The translations under genes were made by a program, and so were the position numbers. Shown here one piece after another: positions 36,973 to 46,265 of a stretch of 64,000 nt of DNA (positions are counted from its first letter, which is position 1; every line of letters starts with the position of its first letter). This stretch comes from Candidatus Sphingomonas colombiensis (GTDB taxonomy: Bacteria > Pseudomonadota > Alphaproteobacteria > Sphingomonadales > Sphingomonadaceae). The DNA lies in the NCBI GenBank assembly GCA_029202845.1, contig CP119315.1:1767001-1831000 (forward strand), in the 5' to 3' direction. The notes below the pieces were generated by a model. It was given only the letters and a program-made list of their open reading frames with translations, did no database searches and was not told where the DNA came from.

Positions 36973-38241
36973 ATGACCGACGATCACGATCAGCCCCTCC
37001 CTCCTGCCGCAGCGGCCGATGAAACGCCGCCGCGCCGCCGATCGTGGAAGATCGTTGTCATCATCGTCGCGGTTCTCGCGCTGATCGCGTTCGGCGCCTA
37101 CCGCATCTCGAAAAGCGGTGGGGATCGCAACAATCGGCGCCCGCCAGCGGCGGTTTCCGTCGGCAAGGCTACGCTGGCTGATATGCCGGTTAGCGTGACG
37201 GCGCTCGGCACCGTCCAGCCGATCGTCACCGCCACGGTGCGCACCCAGCTCGCCGGCACCTTGTTCAAACTGTTTTTCAAGGAGGGGCAGATGGTGCGCG
37301 AGGGGCAGGTGCTCGCGCAGATCGATCCCCGTCCATATCAACTCGCGCTGGCGCAGGCGAAAGCCAATCTCGCGCGCGATGAGGCGCAGCTCGCCGCCGC
37401 GCAGGTGGATCTCAACCGCTACCAGACATTGCTCAAGCAGGATTCGATCGCCAGCCAGCAGGTCGATACCCAGCGCGCTACCGTCAATCAGCTGATCGGC
37501 ACCGTGGCGGCGGATCGCGCCGCGATCGGCACCGCACAATTGAACCTGAACTATACCGCGATCAAGGCCCCCACCACTGGGCGTGCCGGCATCCGGCAGG
37601 TCGATATCGGCAATTATCTGACGCCTTCGGATACCAACGGCATCGTTGTGGTGACGCAGCTCGATCCGATCGATGTGGCCTTCTCATTGCCGCAGGCGCA
37701 GCTTTCAACGATCGGCCATGCGGCTGGCAGCGGCGCGGGGTTGCCGGTGCAGGCGAGCAATCAGGACGATAACAGCCAGATCGCGGCAGGACGTTTCCTG
37801 ACCTTCGACAATCAGGTCGATACCACCACAGGCACGGTGAAGGCGAAGGCGCGCTTCGATAACGGCGGCAACACGCTGTTCCCCAGCCAGTTCGTCAACA
37901 TCTCCATGCTGGTGAATACGCTGCACAATGTCGTCACGGTCCCGGTCAGTGCGGTTCGGCACGGCGCGCCCGGCGATTTCGTGTTCATCCTGCAAAAGGA
38001 TCGCACGGTGAAGCTCGCCCCGGTGAAGATCGGGCCGAGCACCAACGGGCAGGTCGCCATCCTTTCCGGCTTGCAGGCCGGCGCAACGGTGGTGATCGAG
38101 GGCGCCGACGGGCTGGAGGACGGATCCACTGTACGCCTGCCCGGTGACAAGGGTGGCCCCGGCGCGGGTGGAGCAGGCGGAAAGGGCGGCCAGAAGGGAC
38201 AGGGCAAGCATCACCGTGCACAGGGTAATCAGGCCGGATGA
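36973..38241 (+). CDS. mdtA: MdtA-like RND periplasmic adaptor
   Basis: 422 residues: cytoplasmic Pro-rich start, membrane anchor (about 25-43), lipoyl domain (LGTVQPIVTATVRTQLAG), coiled-coil hairpin (about 120-180), second lipoyl half (NYTAIKAPTTGRAGIR) and barrel. The last 30 residues are a Gly/Lys-rich tail (GGPGAGGAGGKGG) with no family counterpart I recognise. It is the first gene of mdtABC plus channel, each overlapping the next by four bases. Mdt pumps export bile-salt-like and other amphiphilic compounds. Confidence 0.9.
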   Translation: MTDDHDQPLPPAAAADETPPRRRSWKIVVIIVAVLALIAFGAYRISKSGGDRNNRRPPAAVSVGKATLADMPVSVTALGTVQPIVTATVRTQLAGTLFKLFFKEGQMVREGQVLAQIDPRPYQLALAQAKANLARDEAQLAAAQVDLNRYQTLLKQDSIASQQVDTQRATVNQLIGTVAADRAAIGTAQLNLNYTAIKAPTTGRAGIRQVDIGNYLTPSDTNGIVVVTQLDPIDVAFSLPQAQLSTIGHAAGSGAGLPVQASNQDDNSQIAAGRFLTFDNQVDTTTGTVKAKARFDNGGNTLFPSQFVNISMLVNTLHNVVTVPVSAVRHGAPGDFVFILQKDRTVKLAPVKIGPSTNGQVAILSGLQAGATVVIEGADGLEDGSTVRLPGDKGGPGAGGAGGKGGQKGQGKHHRAQGNQAG

Positions 38242-41200
38242 CCGACACCGCCGCGCCTGACGCGCCATCGCCGCCGTCCACCCCCGGCGGCCCATCGCGC
38301 GCGTTCATCCTGCGCCCGGTGGCGACGACGCTGCTGATGGTCGCGATCCTGCTCGCCGGGCTCGTTGCTTATCGTTCGCTGCCGCTCTCCGCTCTGCCGG
38401 AGGTCGATTACCCGACGATTCAGGTTTCCACGCTCTATCCCGGTGCCAGCCCGGATGTGATGGCGCTAACCGTCACGTCGCCGCTGGAACGACAGTTCGG
38501 GCAGATGCCGGGGCTGACGCGGATGACCTCGGCCTCATCCTCCGGCGCATCGGTGATCACGCTGCAATTCCGGCTCGATCTGTCGCTCGACGTGGCGGAG
38601 CAGGAGGTGCAGGCGGCGATCAACGCGGCGAACACGCTGCTGCCGGCCGATCTTCCCGCGCCGCCGATCTATGCCAAGGTCAATCCTGCCGACGCGCCGA
38701 TCCTGACACTGGGCGTCACCTCCGACACTCGCCCGCTGGGCGAGGTGCAGGGGATCGTCGAGCGGCAATTCTCGAACAAGATATCGCAGGTTTCGGGAGT
38801 CGGCCTCGTCTCCATGTCGGGCGGCCAACGTCCGGCGGTGCGTATTCAGGCCAATGTCGCGGCGCTCGCCGCGCGCGGCCTGTCGCTGGAAACGGTGCGT
38901 ACTGCGATCGGCAACGCCAACGCCAACGCCGCCAAGGGCAGTTTCGACGGTCCGACCAAGAGCTGGACGATCGACGCCAACGATCAGCTTGCCGATGTCG
39001 CCAGCTATCGCAATCTCGTCATCGCCTTCGCCAATGGCGCGCCGGTGCGCATGTCGGATGTCGCCAATGTCGTCGAGGCGACCGAGAATGTGCGGCTCGG
39101 TTCATGGATGAACGGCGCGCCCGCCGTGGTGATCGACGTGCAGCGCCAGCCCGGCGCGAACGTGATCGGCACGGTGGATGCGATCAAGGCCGCGCTGCCC
39201 GATCTGGAGGCGCAGCTTCCCGCCGACGTCCATGTCACGCTGCTCACCGATCGCACCACGGGCATTCGCGCATCGGTTTCGGACGTGAAGATCGAACTGG
39301 TGCTCGCCGTGCTGCTGGTGACGCTGGTGATCTTCCTGTTTCTCGGCTCGCTCCGCGCGACGGTGATCGCCAGCATTTCGGTGCCGCTGTCGCTGGTCGG
39401 CGCGTTTGCCGCGATGTATTTTCTCGGCTTCTCGATCAACAACCTAACCCTGATGTCGCTGACGATCGCGTCGGGATTCGTGGTCGACGATGCGATCGTC
39501 GTGCTGGAGAACATCTCCCGCCATATCGAGGCCGGGATGCGCCCGTTCGAGGCGGCGCTTAAGGGCGCGAGCGAGATCGGCTTCACGATCATCTCGCTGA
39601 CGGTCAGCCTAATTGCGGTGCTGATCCCGTTGCTGTTCATGGGCGATGTCGTCGGACGGCTGTTCCGCGAATTCGCGGTGACGCTGGCGGTGACGATCCT
39701 GCTCTCGGCGGTGGTGGCGCTGACATTGGTGCCGATGCTGTCCGCGCGCTGGCTGCGGGCGGAGCATGACGAGCGGCAGCACCGCATTTCGCAAATGACG
39801 CGCGACTGGTTCGACCGGGTCTCGCATCGTTATGCCAGCGCGCTGGACTGGGTGATGCTGCGCCGCACGCTGACGATGCTGGTATTCGCGGCCACCCTCG
39901 TCGTTACTGGCATATTGTTTTACGTCATCCCCAAGAACCTATTCCCGGAACAGGATACTGGCCAGATCGCCGTGACGACCAGCGCGGCGCAGGATATCGG
40001 CTATGCCCGCATGGCCGGCCTTCAACAAAAGGTGGCGCAGGCGCTGCTTGCGGATCCCGCGGTCGCCAGCCTCAGTTCGGCGATCGGTGTCGATGGGCAG
40101 AACGCAACCCTGTCGCAGGGGCGCATGATCGTGAACCTCAAGCCCGATGGCGAGCGCGGAGACCTCAATGAAGTGCTCGCCGGGCTGGAAAAGGCGGTAG
40201 GCGATATCGCCGGGATGCGGGTCTATTTCCGCCCGGTACAGGATCTGACGATCGACACCTCCACTGGGGTGAACGCCTATCGCTTCTCATTGCAGGGCGC
40301 GGACCAGACGCAGGTGGAGGAATGGGGCGCGAAGCTCACGGAGGTGCTCAAGAAAGACCGGCATCTGCGCAACGTGACGACCGATGTGCTGGCGGACGGG
40401 CGATCGGTGGTGGTGGACATCAACCGCGACACCGCCGGGCGGCTCGGGTTGAGCGCGCTGGCGATCGACAATGCGCTTTATGATGCGTTCGGCCAGCGCA
40501 TCGTTTCGACCATCTATACCCAATCCAGCCAGAATCGCGTGATCCTGGAGGCCATGCCGGGTAGCGTCACCGATCCACAGGCGCTGGGCGATCTGCGGAT
40601 TCCGTTGTCCGGCGGGACCAGCGTGCCGCTCTCCGCCGTCGCGACGATCCGTACCGAGGCGGCCCCCCTTGTGGTCGCGCGGGAGGCGCAATTCCCGTCA
40701 GCGACGATCGGCTTCGATCTCGCGCCGGGCGTGTCGCTGGGCAGCGCGGTCAGCGCGATCGAGCGCGCCGAGCAGCAGATCGCGATGCCATCCGCGCTCA
40801 CCACCAATTTCACCGGTGCGGCGAGCGCATTCAAATCGTCGCTAGCGAACGAATTGTGGCTGATCCTGGCGGCGATCGTCGTGGTCTATATCGTGCTGGG
40901 CGTTCTCTATGAGAGCTTCGTCCATCCGGTCACGATTCTGTCCACGCTGCCGTCGGCGGGCATCGGCGCGCTGCTCGGTCTGTGGCTCACCGGATCGGGG
41001 CTGGGGGTGATCGGCATCATCGGCATCGTCCTGCTGATCGGCATCGTGAAGAAGAACGCGATCATGATGATCGACTTCGCGCTGGACGCGATGCGAGAGG
41101 AAGGGGCGGATGCGCCGCACGCGATCCGGCAGGCGGCGCTGTTGCGCTTCCGACCGATCATGATGACCACCTTCGCCGCATTGTTCGCCGCGCTGCCGCT

Positions 41201-41393
41201 GATTTTCGGCGGGGGCATGGGGCATGAACTGCGTCAGCCGCTTGGCATCGCCATCGCGGGCGGCCTGATCTTCAGCCAGGTGCTGACGCTGTTCACCACG
41301 CCGGTCATCTTCCTGGGGCTGGAGGAATGGCGCGAGCGCGGCTGGTCCGTGCGCCGCCGCCGCCATCCGTCCGGTGAGGCGACGCCGGCGTGA
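38238..41393 (+). CDS. mdtB: MdtB-like RND efflux permease
   Basis: 1051 residues, full length for an RND permease. Twelve membrane helices in two sets, with the large periplasmic porter loops between helices 1-2 and 7-8. The family motif SGFVVDDAIVVLENISRH (near 415) holds the Asp pair of the proton relay; VLLIGIVKKNAIMMIDFA is the matching motif in the second half. MdtB works as a heteromultimer with MdtC, encoded next. The ATG overlaps the adaptor stop. Confidence 0.92.
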   Translation: MTDTAAPDAPSPPSTPGGPSRAFILRPVATTLLMVAILLAGLVAYRSLPLSALPEVDYPTIQVSTLYPGASPDVMALTVTSPLERQFGQMPGLTRMTSASSSGASVITLQFRLDLSLDVAEQEVQAAINAANTLLPADLPAPPIYAKVNPADAPILTLGVTSDTRPLGEVQGIVERQFSNKISQVSGVGLVSMSGGQRPAVRIQANVAALAARGLSLETVRTAIGNANANAAKGSFDGPTKSWTIDANDQLADVASYRNLVIAFANGAPVRMSDVANVVEATENVRLGSWMNGAPAVVIDVQRQPGANVIGTVDAIKAALPDLEAQLPADVHVTLLTDRTTGIRASVSDVKIELVLAVLLVTLVIFLFLGSLRATVIASISVPLSLVGAFAAMYFLGFSINNLTLMSLTIASGFVVDDAIVVLENISRHIEAGMRPFEAALKGASEIGFTIISLTVSLIAVLIPLLFMGDVVGRLFREFAVTLAVTILLSAVVALTLVPMLSARWLRAEHDERQHRISQMTRDWFDRVSHRYASALDWVMLRRTLTMLVFAATLVVTGILFYVIPKNLFPEQDTGQIAVTTSAAQDIGYARMAGLQQKVAQALLADPAVASLSSAIGVDGQNATLSQGRMIVNLKPDGERGDLNEVLAGLEKAVGDIAGMRVYFRPVQDLTIDTSTGVNAYRFSLQGADQTQVEEWGAKLTEVLKKDRHLRNVTTDVLADGRSVVVDINRDTAGRLGLSALAIDNALYDAFGQRIVSTIYTQSSQNRVILEAMPGSVTDPQALGDLRIPLSGGTSVPLSAVATIRTEAAPLVVAREAQFPSATIGFDLAPGVSLGSAVSAIERAEQQIAMPSALTTNFTGAASAFKSSLANELWLILAAIVVVYIVLGVLYESFVHPVTILSTLPSAGIGALLGLWLTGSGLGVIGIIGIVLLIGIVKKNAIMMIDFALDAMREEGADAPHAIRQAALLRFRPIMMTTFAALFAALPLIFGGGMGHELRQPLGIAIAGGLIFSQVLTLFTTPVIFLGLEEWRERGWSVRRRRHPSGEATPA

Positions 41394-44300
41394 ACATTTC
41401 GTCGCCCTTCATCCGGCGGCCGGTGGGCACGATCCTGCTGACGATCGGCTTGATGCTGGCGGGGGTGGGCGCGTTTTTCATGCTGCCGGTGGCGCCGCTG
41501 CCAGCGGTCGATTTCCCGACGATCATGGTACAGGCGAACCTGCCGGGTGCCAGCCCGTCGACAATGGCGTCGAGCGTCGCCGCGCCGCTGGAGCGCCATC
41601 TCGGCACGATCGCGGGCGTATCGGAAATGACCTCGCGTTCGGGCGTAGGCTCATCGTCGATCGTGCTGCAATTCGATCTGTCGCGCGATATCGACGGTGC
41701 CGCGCGCGACGTGCAGGCGGCGATCAACGCATCGCGCGCCGATCTGCCGGCCACGCTCAAGACCAATCCGAGTTACCGCAAGGCCAATCCGGCCGAGGCG
41801 CCGGTGCTGATCCTCGCGCTCACCTCGCCGACACGCAGCCCGTCGGAAATCTACGATACAGTCTCCACCGTCGTGCAGCAGAAATTGTTGCAGGTGCAGG
41901 GTGTCGGCAATGTCGAGCTGGGCGGCGCGGCGCTCCCGTCCGTGCGGGTCGAGGTCAACCCGCTGGCGCTGTCGCAATATGGCATTGCGCTGGAGGATGT
42001 GCGCACCGCGCTGCAATCCGAAAGCGCGAACCGGCCGCGCGGTGTGCTCGATGCGCGCGGCTACAGCTGGCAGATCTATTCCAATCAGCCTGGGCTGCAT
42101 GCCGCCGATTATCGCAACACGGTGATCGCATGGCGCAATAATGCGGCGGTACGCCTGTCGGACATCGCCAATGTGGTGGACGGTCCGGAAGACATTCGCA
42201 CCATGGGGCTGTTCAACGGAAAAAGCGCGGTCCCGGTGATCATCAGCCGCCAGCCCGGTGCCAATATCGTGCAGGTGGTGGATTCGCTGAAGGCGCAGTT
42301 ACCCGCATTGCGGGCGGAGGTTCCCCCCGATATCCACCTCGATGTCGCAAGCGATCGCACGCTCACCATCCGCGCGTCATTGCGCGAGGTGGAGGTGACG
42401 TTGCTGATCGCGACGTTGCTCGTGGTGCTGGTGGTCAGCCTGTTCCTCCGCAGCTGGCGCGCGACGCTGATCCCGGCGGCGGCGGTGATCGCGTCGCTGC
42501 TCGGCACGATCGCGGTGATGTATCTCGCGGGTTTCAGCCTCGACAACCTCTCGCTGATGGCGCTGACCGTTGCGACCGGCTTCGTCGTCGATGACGCGAT
42601 CGTGGTGGTGGAAAATATCAGCCGCCATGTCGAGGCGGGGATGAAGCCGCTGGACGCCGCGCTTAACGGCGCGCGTGAGGTGGGGTTCACCGTGCTGTCG
42701 ATCTCGCTCAGCCTGATCGCTGTGTTCGTGCCGCTGATCTTCATGGGCGGGATCGTGGGGCGATTGTTCCGTGAATTCGCCCTTACCATGTCGATTGCGG
42801 TGCTGATTAGCCTGGTCATTTCGCTCACCACCACGCCGATGCTGGCCTCCCGCGTGTTGCGTAACGAGGAGAGCGAGGGCCGCGTGATGCGTGCGGCAGG
42901 GCGAGCGTTCGATTGGGCGCAGGCGCGCTACACAAGCGCGCTGGATTGGGCGCTGGCGAACCGTGGCGCGGTGCTGCTGCTGCTTGCGGGAACGGTGGCG
43001 CTCAACATCTTCCTGATCGGGGTGGCGCCAAAGGGCTTCTTTCCGCAACAGGATACCGGCGGCCTGATCGGCGGTCTGCGCGCGGATCAGAGCATCTCGT
43101 TCACCGATATGCAGGAAAAGCTCACCCGTATCACCAAAATCGTCGACGCCGATCCGGCGGTGGCGACGGTGGTGGCGTTCACCGGCGGATCGCGCGCGGG
43201 CGGCGGCTTCATGTTCGCGACGCTGAAGCCGCGATCACAGCGGCCGCCGGTGCAACAGGTGATCGCGCGGCTTCGGCCGAAACTCGCCAAGGTCAGCGGG
43301 GTGAGCCTGTTCCTCAATCCGGTGCAGGATCTGCAGGTCGGTGGGCGGCAGACCAACAGCACCTATCAATATGTGTTGAAGGCGGACGATCCGGATGTGC
43401 TGAAAGCCGCCGGGCAAAAGCTGGTCGATGCGCTTAAAAAGCATCCTGAAACGTTGACGGACGTGGACATCGATCAACAGGATGCCGGCGCCAACGCCTT
43501 TGTAGAGGTCGATCGCGATGCCGCCGCGCGGCTCGGCGTGACGATGCAGGCGATCGACGCGACGCTGTATGACGCATTCGGCCAGCGGCAGGTGGCGAAC
43601 ATCTATTCCGGCCTAAACCAATATCATGTGGTGATGGAGGCGGCGCGCCAGTTCAACGGCTCCCCCTCGTCGCTGTCGAACATCTATCTTCCGCTCAGTT
43701 CGCCGCCGAACGCCGTTACGAACGGCGTGACGGCGCCAACCAAAAGCGCGACGACGACGGCAAGCACCGGTGCCGGAAACAATGCGCCGAGCGGCAGCAC
43801 CAGCGGAACGGGAGCGGGCGGTTCCGCCGTCGCGGCGGGGAGCGCGGTCAGCACGACCGCGCAGACCATGACCCCACTGTCGGCGATCGCGAGCTGGTCC
43901 ACCGCATCGACCAACGCGGCGGTCAGCCATTCGGACGGCGAACCCTCCGCCACCGTGTCGTTCAACCTGCCCAACGGCGTATCGCTCGGGCAGGCGTCGC
44001 AGACGATCGCGCAGGTACAGGCCGGCCTGGCGCTGCCCGCGACCGTTCACGGCGAATTTGGCGGCACGGCGAAGGTGTTCGCGCAATCGACCGGATCGAT
44101 GCCGATCCTGATCCTCGCCGCGCTTCTCGCGATCTACATCGTGCTGGGTATTCTCTACGAAAGCGCGATCCACCCGCTGACCGCGCTATCCACCATCCCC
44201 TCGGCTGGTGTTGGCGCGATGATCGCGCTGATCGCTACCGGCGGCCAGTTCGACGTCATCGCGCTGATCGGCATCATCCTGTTGATCGGGATCGTGAAGA

Positions 44301-44659
44301 AGAACGCGATCATGATCATCGATTTCGCGCTAGAGGCGGAGCGAGGCGGCGGCCTCAGCCCGCTCGAGGCGGTGCGCGAGGCATCGTTGCTGCGTTTTCG
44401 CCCGATCATGATGACGACGATGGCCGCCGCGCTCGGCGCATTGCCGCTGGCGATCGGCTTCGGCGATGGTGCGGAGTTGCGTCGGCCGCTCGGCATCGCG
44501 ATCTTCGGCGGCCTCGTCGCCAGCCAGCTCATCACCCTGTTGACCACCCCGGTCGTCTATCTCGCGCTCGATCGCTTCCGCCGTCGCCATGGCGCGGAGG
44601 AGCGCGCGCTGGCGCGTCACGGCGATCTGCCGCTTTCTTCCCCCGGAGCCGTCGCATGA
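41390..44659 (+). CDS. mdtC: MdtC-like RND efflux permease with a low-complexity insert
   Basis: 1089 residues. Same topology as MdtB; TGFVVDDAIVVVENISRH near 400 and LLIGIVKKNAIMIIDFA near 970 carry the proton-relay and helix-10 motifs. Between about residues 768 and 830 (nt 43690-43880) there is a Ser/Thr/Gly/Ala-rich stretch (for example ATTTASTGAGNNAPSG) inserted in the second periplasmic loop, where MdtC proteins normally have a short turn. GTG start in the mdtB stop. Confidence 0.92.
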   Translation: MNISSPFIRRPVGTILLTIGLMLAGVGAFFMLPVAPLPAVDFPTIMVQANLPGASPSTMASSVAAPLERHLGTIAGVSEMTSRSGVGSSSIVLQFDLSRDIDGAARDVQAAINASRADLPATLKTNPSYRKANPAEAPVLILALTSPTRSPSEIYDTVSTVVQQKLLQVQGVGNVELGGAALPSVRVEVNPLALSQYGIALEDVRTALQSESANRPRGVLDARGYSWQIYSNQPGLHAADYRNTVIAWRNNAAVRLSDIANVVDGPEDIRTMGLFNGKSAVPVIISRQPGANIVQVVDSLKAQLPALRAEVPPDIHLDVASDRTLTIRASLREVEVTLLIATLLVVLVVSLFLRSWRATLIPAAAVIASLLGTIAVMYLAGFSLDNLSLMALTVATGFVVDDAIVVVENISRHVEAGMKPLDAALNGAREVGFTVLSISLSLIAVFVPLIFMGGIVGRLFREFALTMSIAVLISLVISLTTTPMLASRVLRNEESEGRVMRAAGRAFDWAQARYTSALDWALANRGAVLLLLAGTVALNIFLIGVAPKGFFPQQDTGGLIGGLRADQSISFTDMQEKLTRITKIVDADPAVATVVAFTGGSRAGGGFMFATLKPRSQRPPVQQVIARLRPKLAKVSGVSLFLNPVQDLQVGGRQTNSTYQYVLKADDPDVLKAAGQKLVDALKKHPETLTDVDIDQQDAGANAFVEVDRDAAARLGVTMQAIDATLYDAFGQRQVANIYSGLNQYHVVMEAARQFNGSPSSLSNIYLPLSSPPNAVTNGVTAPTKSATTTASTGAGNNAPSGSTSGTGAGGSAVAAGSAVSTTAQTMTPLSAIASWSTASTNAAVSHSDGEPSATVSFNLPNGVSLGQASQTIAQVQAGLALPATVHGEFGGTAKVFAQSTGSMPILILAALLAIYIVLGILYESAIHPLTALSTIPSAGVGAMIALIATGGQFDVIALIGIILLIGIVKKNAIMIIDFALEAERGGGLSPLEAVREASLLRFRPIMMTTMAAALGALPLAIGFGDGAELRRPLGIAIFGGLVASQLITLLTTPVVYLALDRFRRRHGAEERALARHGDLPLSSPGAVA

Positions 44660-46122
44660 AGCGTGTCCTGTCCGTCGCCGCCGCACTGCTGCTCGCCGGA
44701 TGCAGCATGGCGCCCGCCTATCGTCCGCCGACGACGGTCGCCATCCCGCCATCGTTCAAGGAAGCGCCTGGCTGGGACGTGGCCAATCCGAACGACGCGG
44801 TGGCGCGTGGCGAATGGTGGGCGCTGTTCAACGATCCCACGCTCGACGCGCTGGAGCGCAAGGTGGTGATCACAAACCAGAATGTCGCCGCCGCCCGCGC
44901 GGCCTATCAGGCGGCGCGCGCGCTGGTGATGGTGCAGCGATCGGCGCTGTTCCCCACCATCACCGGTTCTGCCAGCGCGCAGCATTCGGGTGCGTTCGCG
45001 GGCGGTACGGCGACCAGTGTCGGCACCGGAACGGGCACAGGAGCAAGCACGGGCACCACCACCGTTACCACGTCGGGCTCGCGCTTCGCACTCAGCATCG
45101 GGGGCAGTTGGGAGCCCGATCTGTGGGGCAAGCTCGGCAATGCGGTGACGCAGGCGAAGGCCACCGAACAGGCGACCGCCGGCGATCTCGCCAACGCCAC
45201 CCTTTCGGCGCAGGGCGAACTGGCCACCAATTACATTCAGTTGCGGGGGATAGAGGCGCAGCGCGTGCTGCTCGATCGCACGATCGCCGACTACCAGCGC
45301 TCGCTGACCATCACGAACAACAAGTACAAAGCGGGGACGGTCGCCCGCTCCGATGTCTATCAGGCGCAGACCACGTTATCGAACGCGATCGCCACGCGGC
45401 AGGATCTCGATCGGCAACGTGCGCTGCTGGAACACGCCATCGCGGTGCTGGCGGGGGAGAACCCGTCGACCTTCTCGATCGAGGTGGCGGCGTGGCAGCC
45501 CGCGGTGCCCAACGTGCCGGGCGTATTGCCCTCGACCTTGCTGGAACGACGCCCGGATGTAGCAGCGGCGGAGCGCCGCGTGGCGGCGGCCAACGCCAAT
45601 ATTGGCATTCAGCGCGCGGCCTATTTCCCCGATATCACGCTATCGGGCAGCGCCGGAACCAGTGGCAGTGCAGTGGGTCAATTGTTCTCTGCCGCGACCA
45701 GCCTGTGGTCGTTCGGATTGAATGGATTGATGACCCTGCTCGATTTCGGCGCGCGGCACGGGCAGGTGCTGCAAGCGCGCGCGCAATATGATCAGGCGGT
45801 GGCAACCTACCGCCAGACGGTGTTGACCGCATTCCAGCAGGTCGAGGACAATCTCGCCGCTACGCGCGTGCTGGCCGACGTCACGGGCAGCCGGGCGGCG
45901 GCGAGCGAGGCGGCGATCAAGGCGGCGGCGATCGCGAACAATCAATATCGTTCCGGCACTGTCGATTTCACCTCGGTCGTGGTCGCGCAGACGGCGGCAT
46001 TGAGCGCGGAGCAGACGCAGATTCAGGCGGTGGTCGATCAGCAGACCGCCGCGATCGCGCTGGTGCAGGCGATCGGTGGCGGCTGGCACGAGTGCAAACC
46101 GGGCGACAAGAGCGGCTGCTGA
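44656..46122 (+). CDS. NodT/OprM-family outer-membrane efflux lipoprotein
   Basis: 488 residues. Lipobox LLAGC (Cys near 16) followed by SMAPAYRPP; LERRPDVAAAERRV near 300. Between about 110 and 140 is a Gly/Thr-rich stretch (GTGTGTGASTGTTT), probably an external loop. It is the channel of the mdtABC-type pump and a paralogue of the gene at 29901-31310. In the 143-bp gap after it I see only a weak hairpin with a T6 run near 46166-46176. Confidence 0.9.
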   Translation: MKRVLSVAAALLLAGCSMAPAYRPPTTVAIPPSFKEAPGWDVANPNDAVARGEWWALFNDPTLDALERKVVITNQNVAAARAAYQAARALVMVQRSALFPTITGSASAQHSGAFAGGTATSVGTGTGTGASTGTTTVTTSGSRFALSIGGSWEPDLWGKLGNAVTQAKATEQATAGDLANATLSAQGELATNYIQLRGIEAQRVLLDRTIADYQRSLTITNNKYKAGTVARSDVYQAQTTLSNAIATRQDLDRQRALLEHAIAVLAGENPSTFSIEVAAWQPAVPNVPGVLPSTLLERRPDVAAAERRVAAANANIGIQRAAYFPDITLSGSAGTSGSAVGQLFSAATSLWSFGLNGLMTLLDFGARHGQVLQARAQYDQAVATYRQTVLTAFQQVEDNLAATRVLADVTGSRAAASEAAIKAAAIANNQYRSGTVDFTSVVVAQTAALSAEQTQIQAVVDQQTAAIALVQAIGGGWHECKPGDKSGC

Positions 46123-46265
46123 ACGCGGGCGTCCCGCCGCATCGTGGTAAACGCCGGTTCAATGACGGTTTTTTCATGCGCGGGTCAGAGTGCGTTCAGC
46201 CCGACAGGCGCAACTTGCCGGGCAATGTGGCGGGATTCGTGCGCCGCCTGCTCGAAAGGCAAGGG

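Noticed and set aside
46166..46176. Terminator after the mdtABC channel gene
   Set aside because: A T6 run exists, but the stem before it is only about three base pairs.
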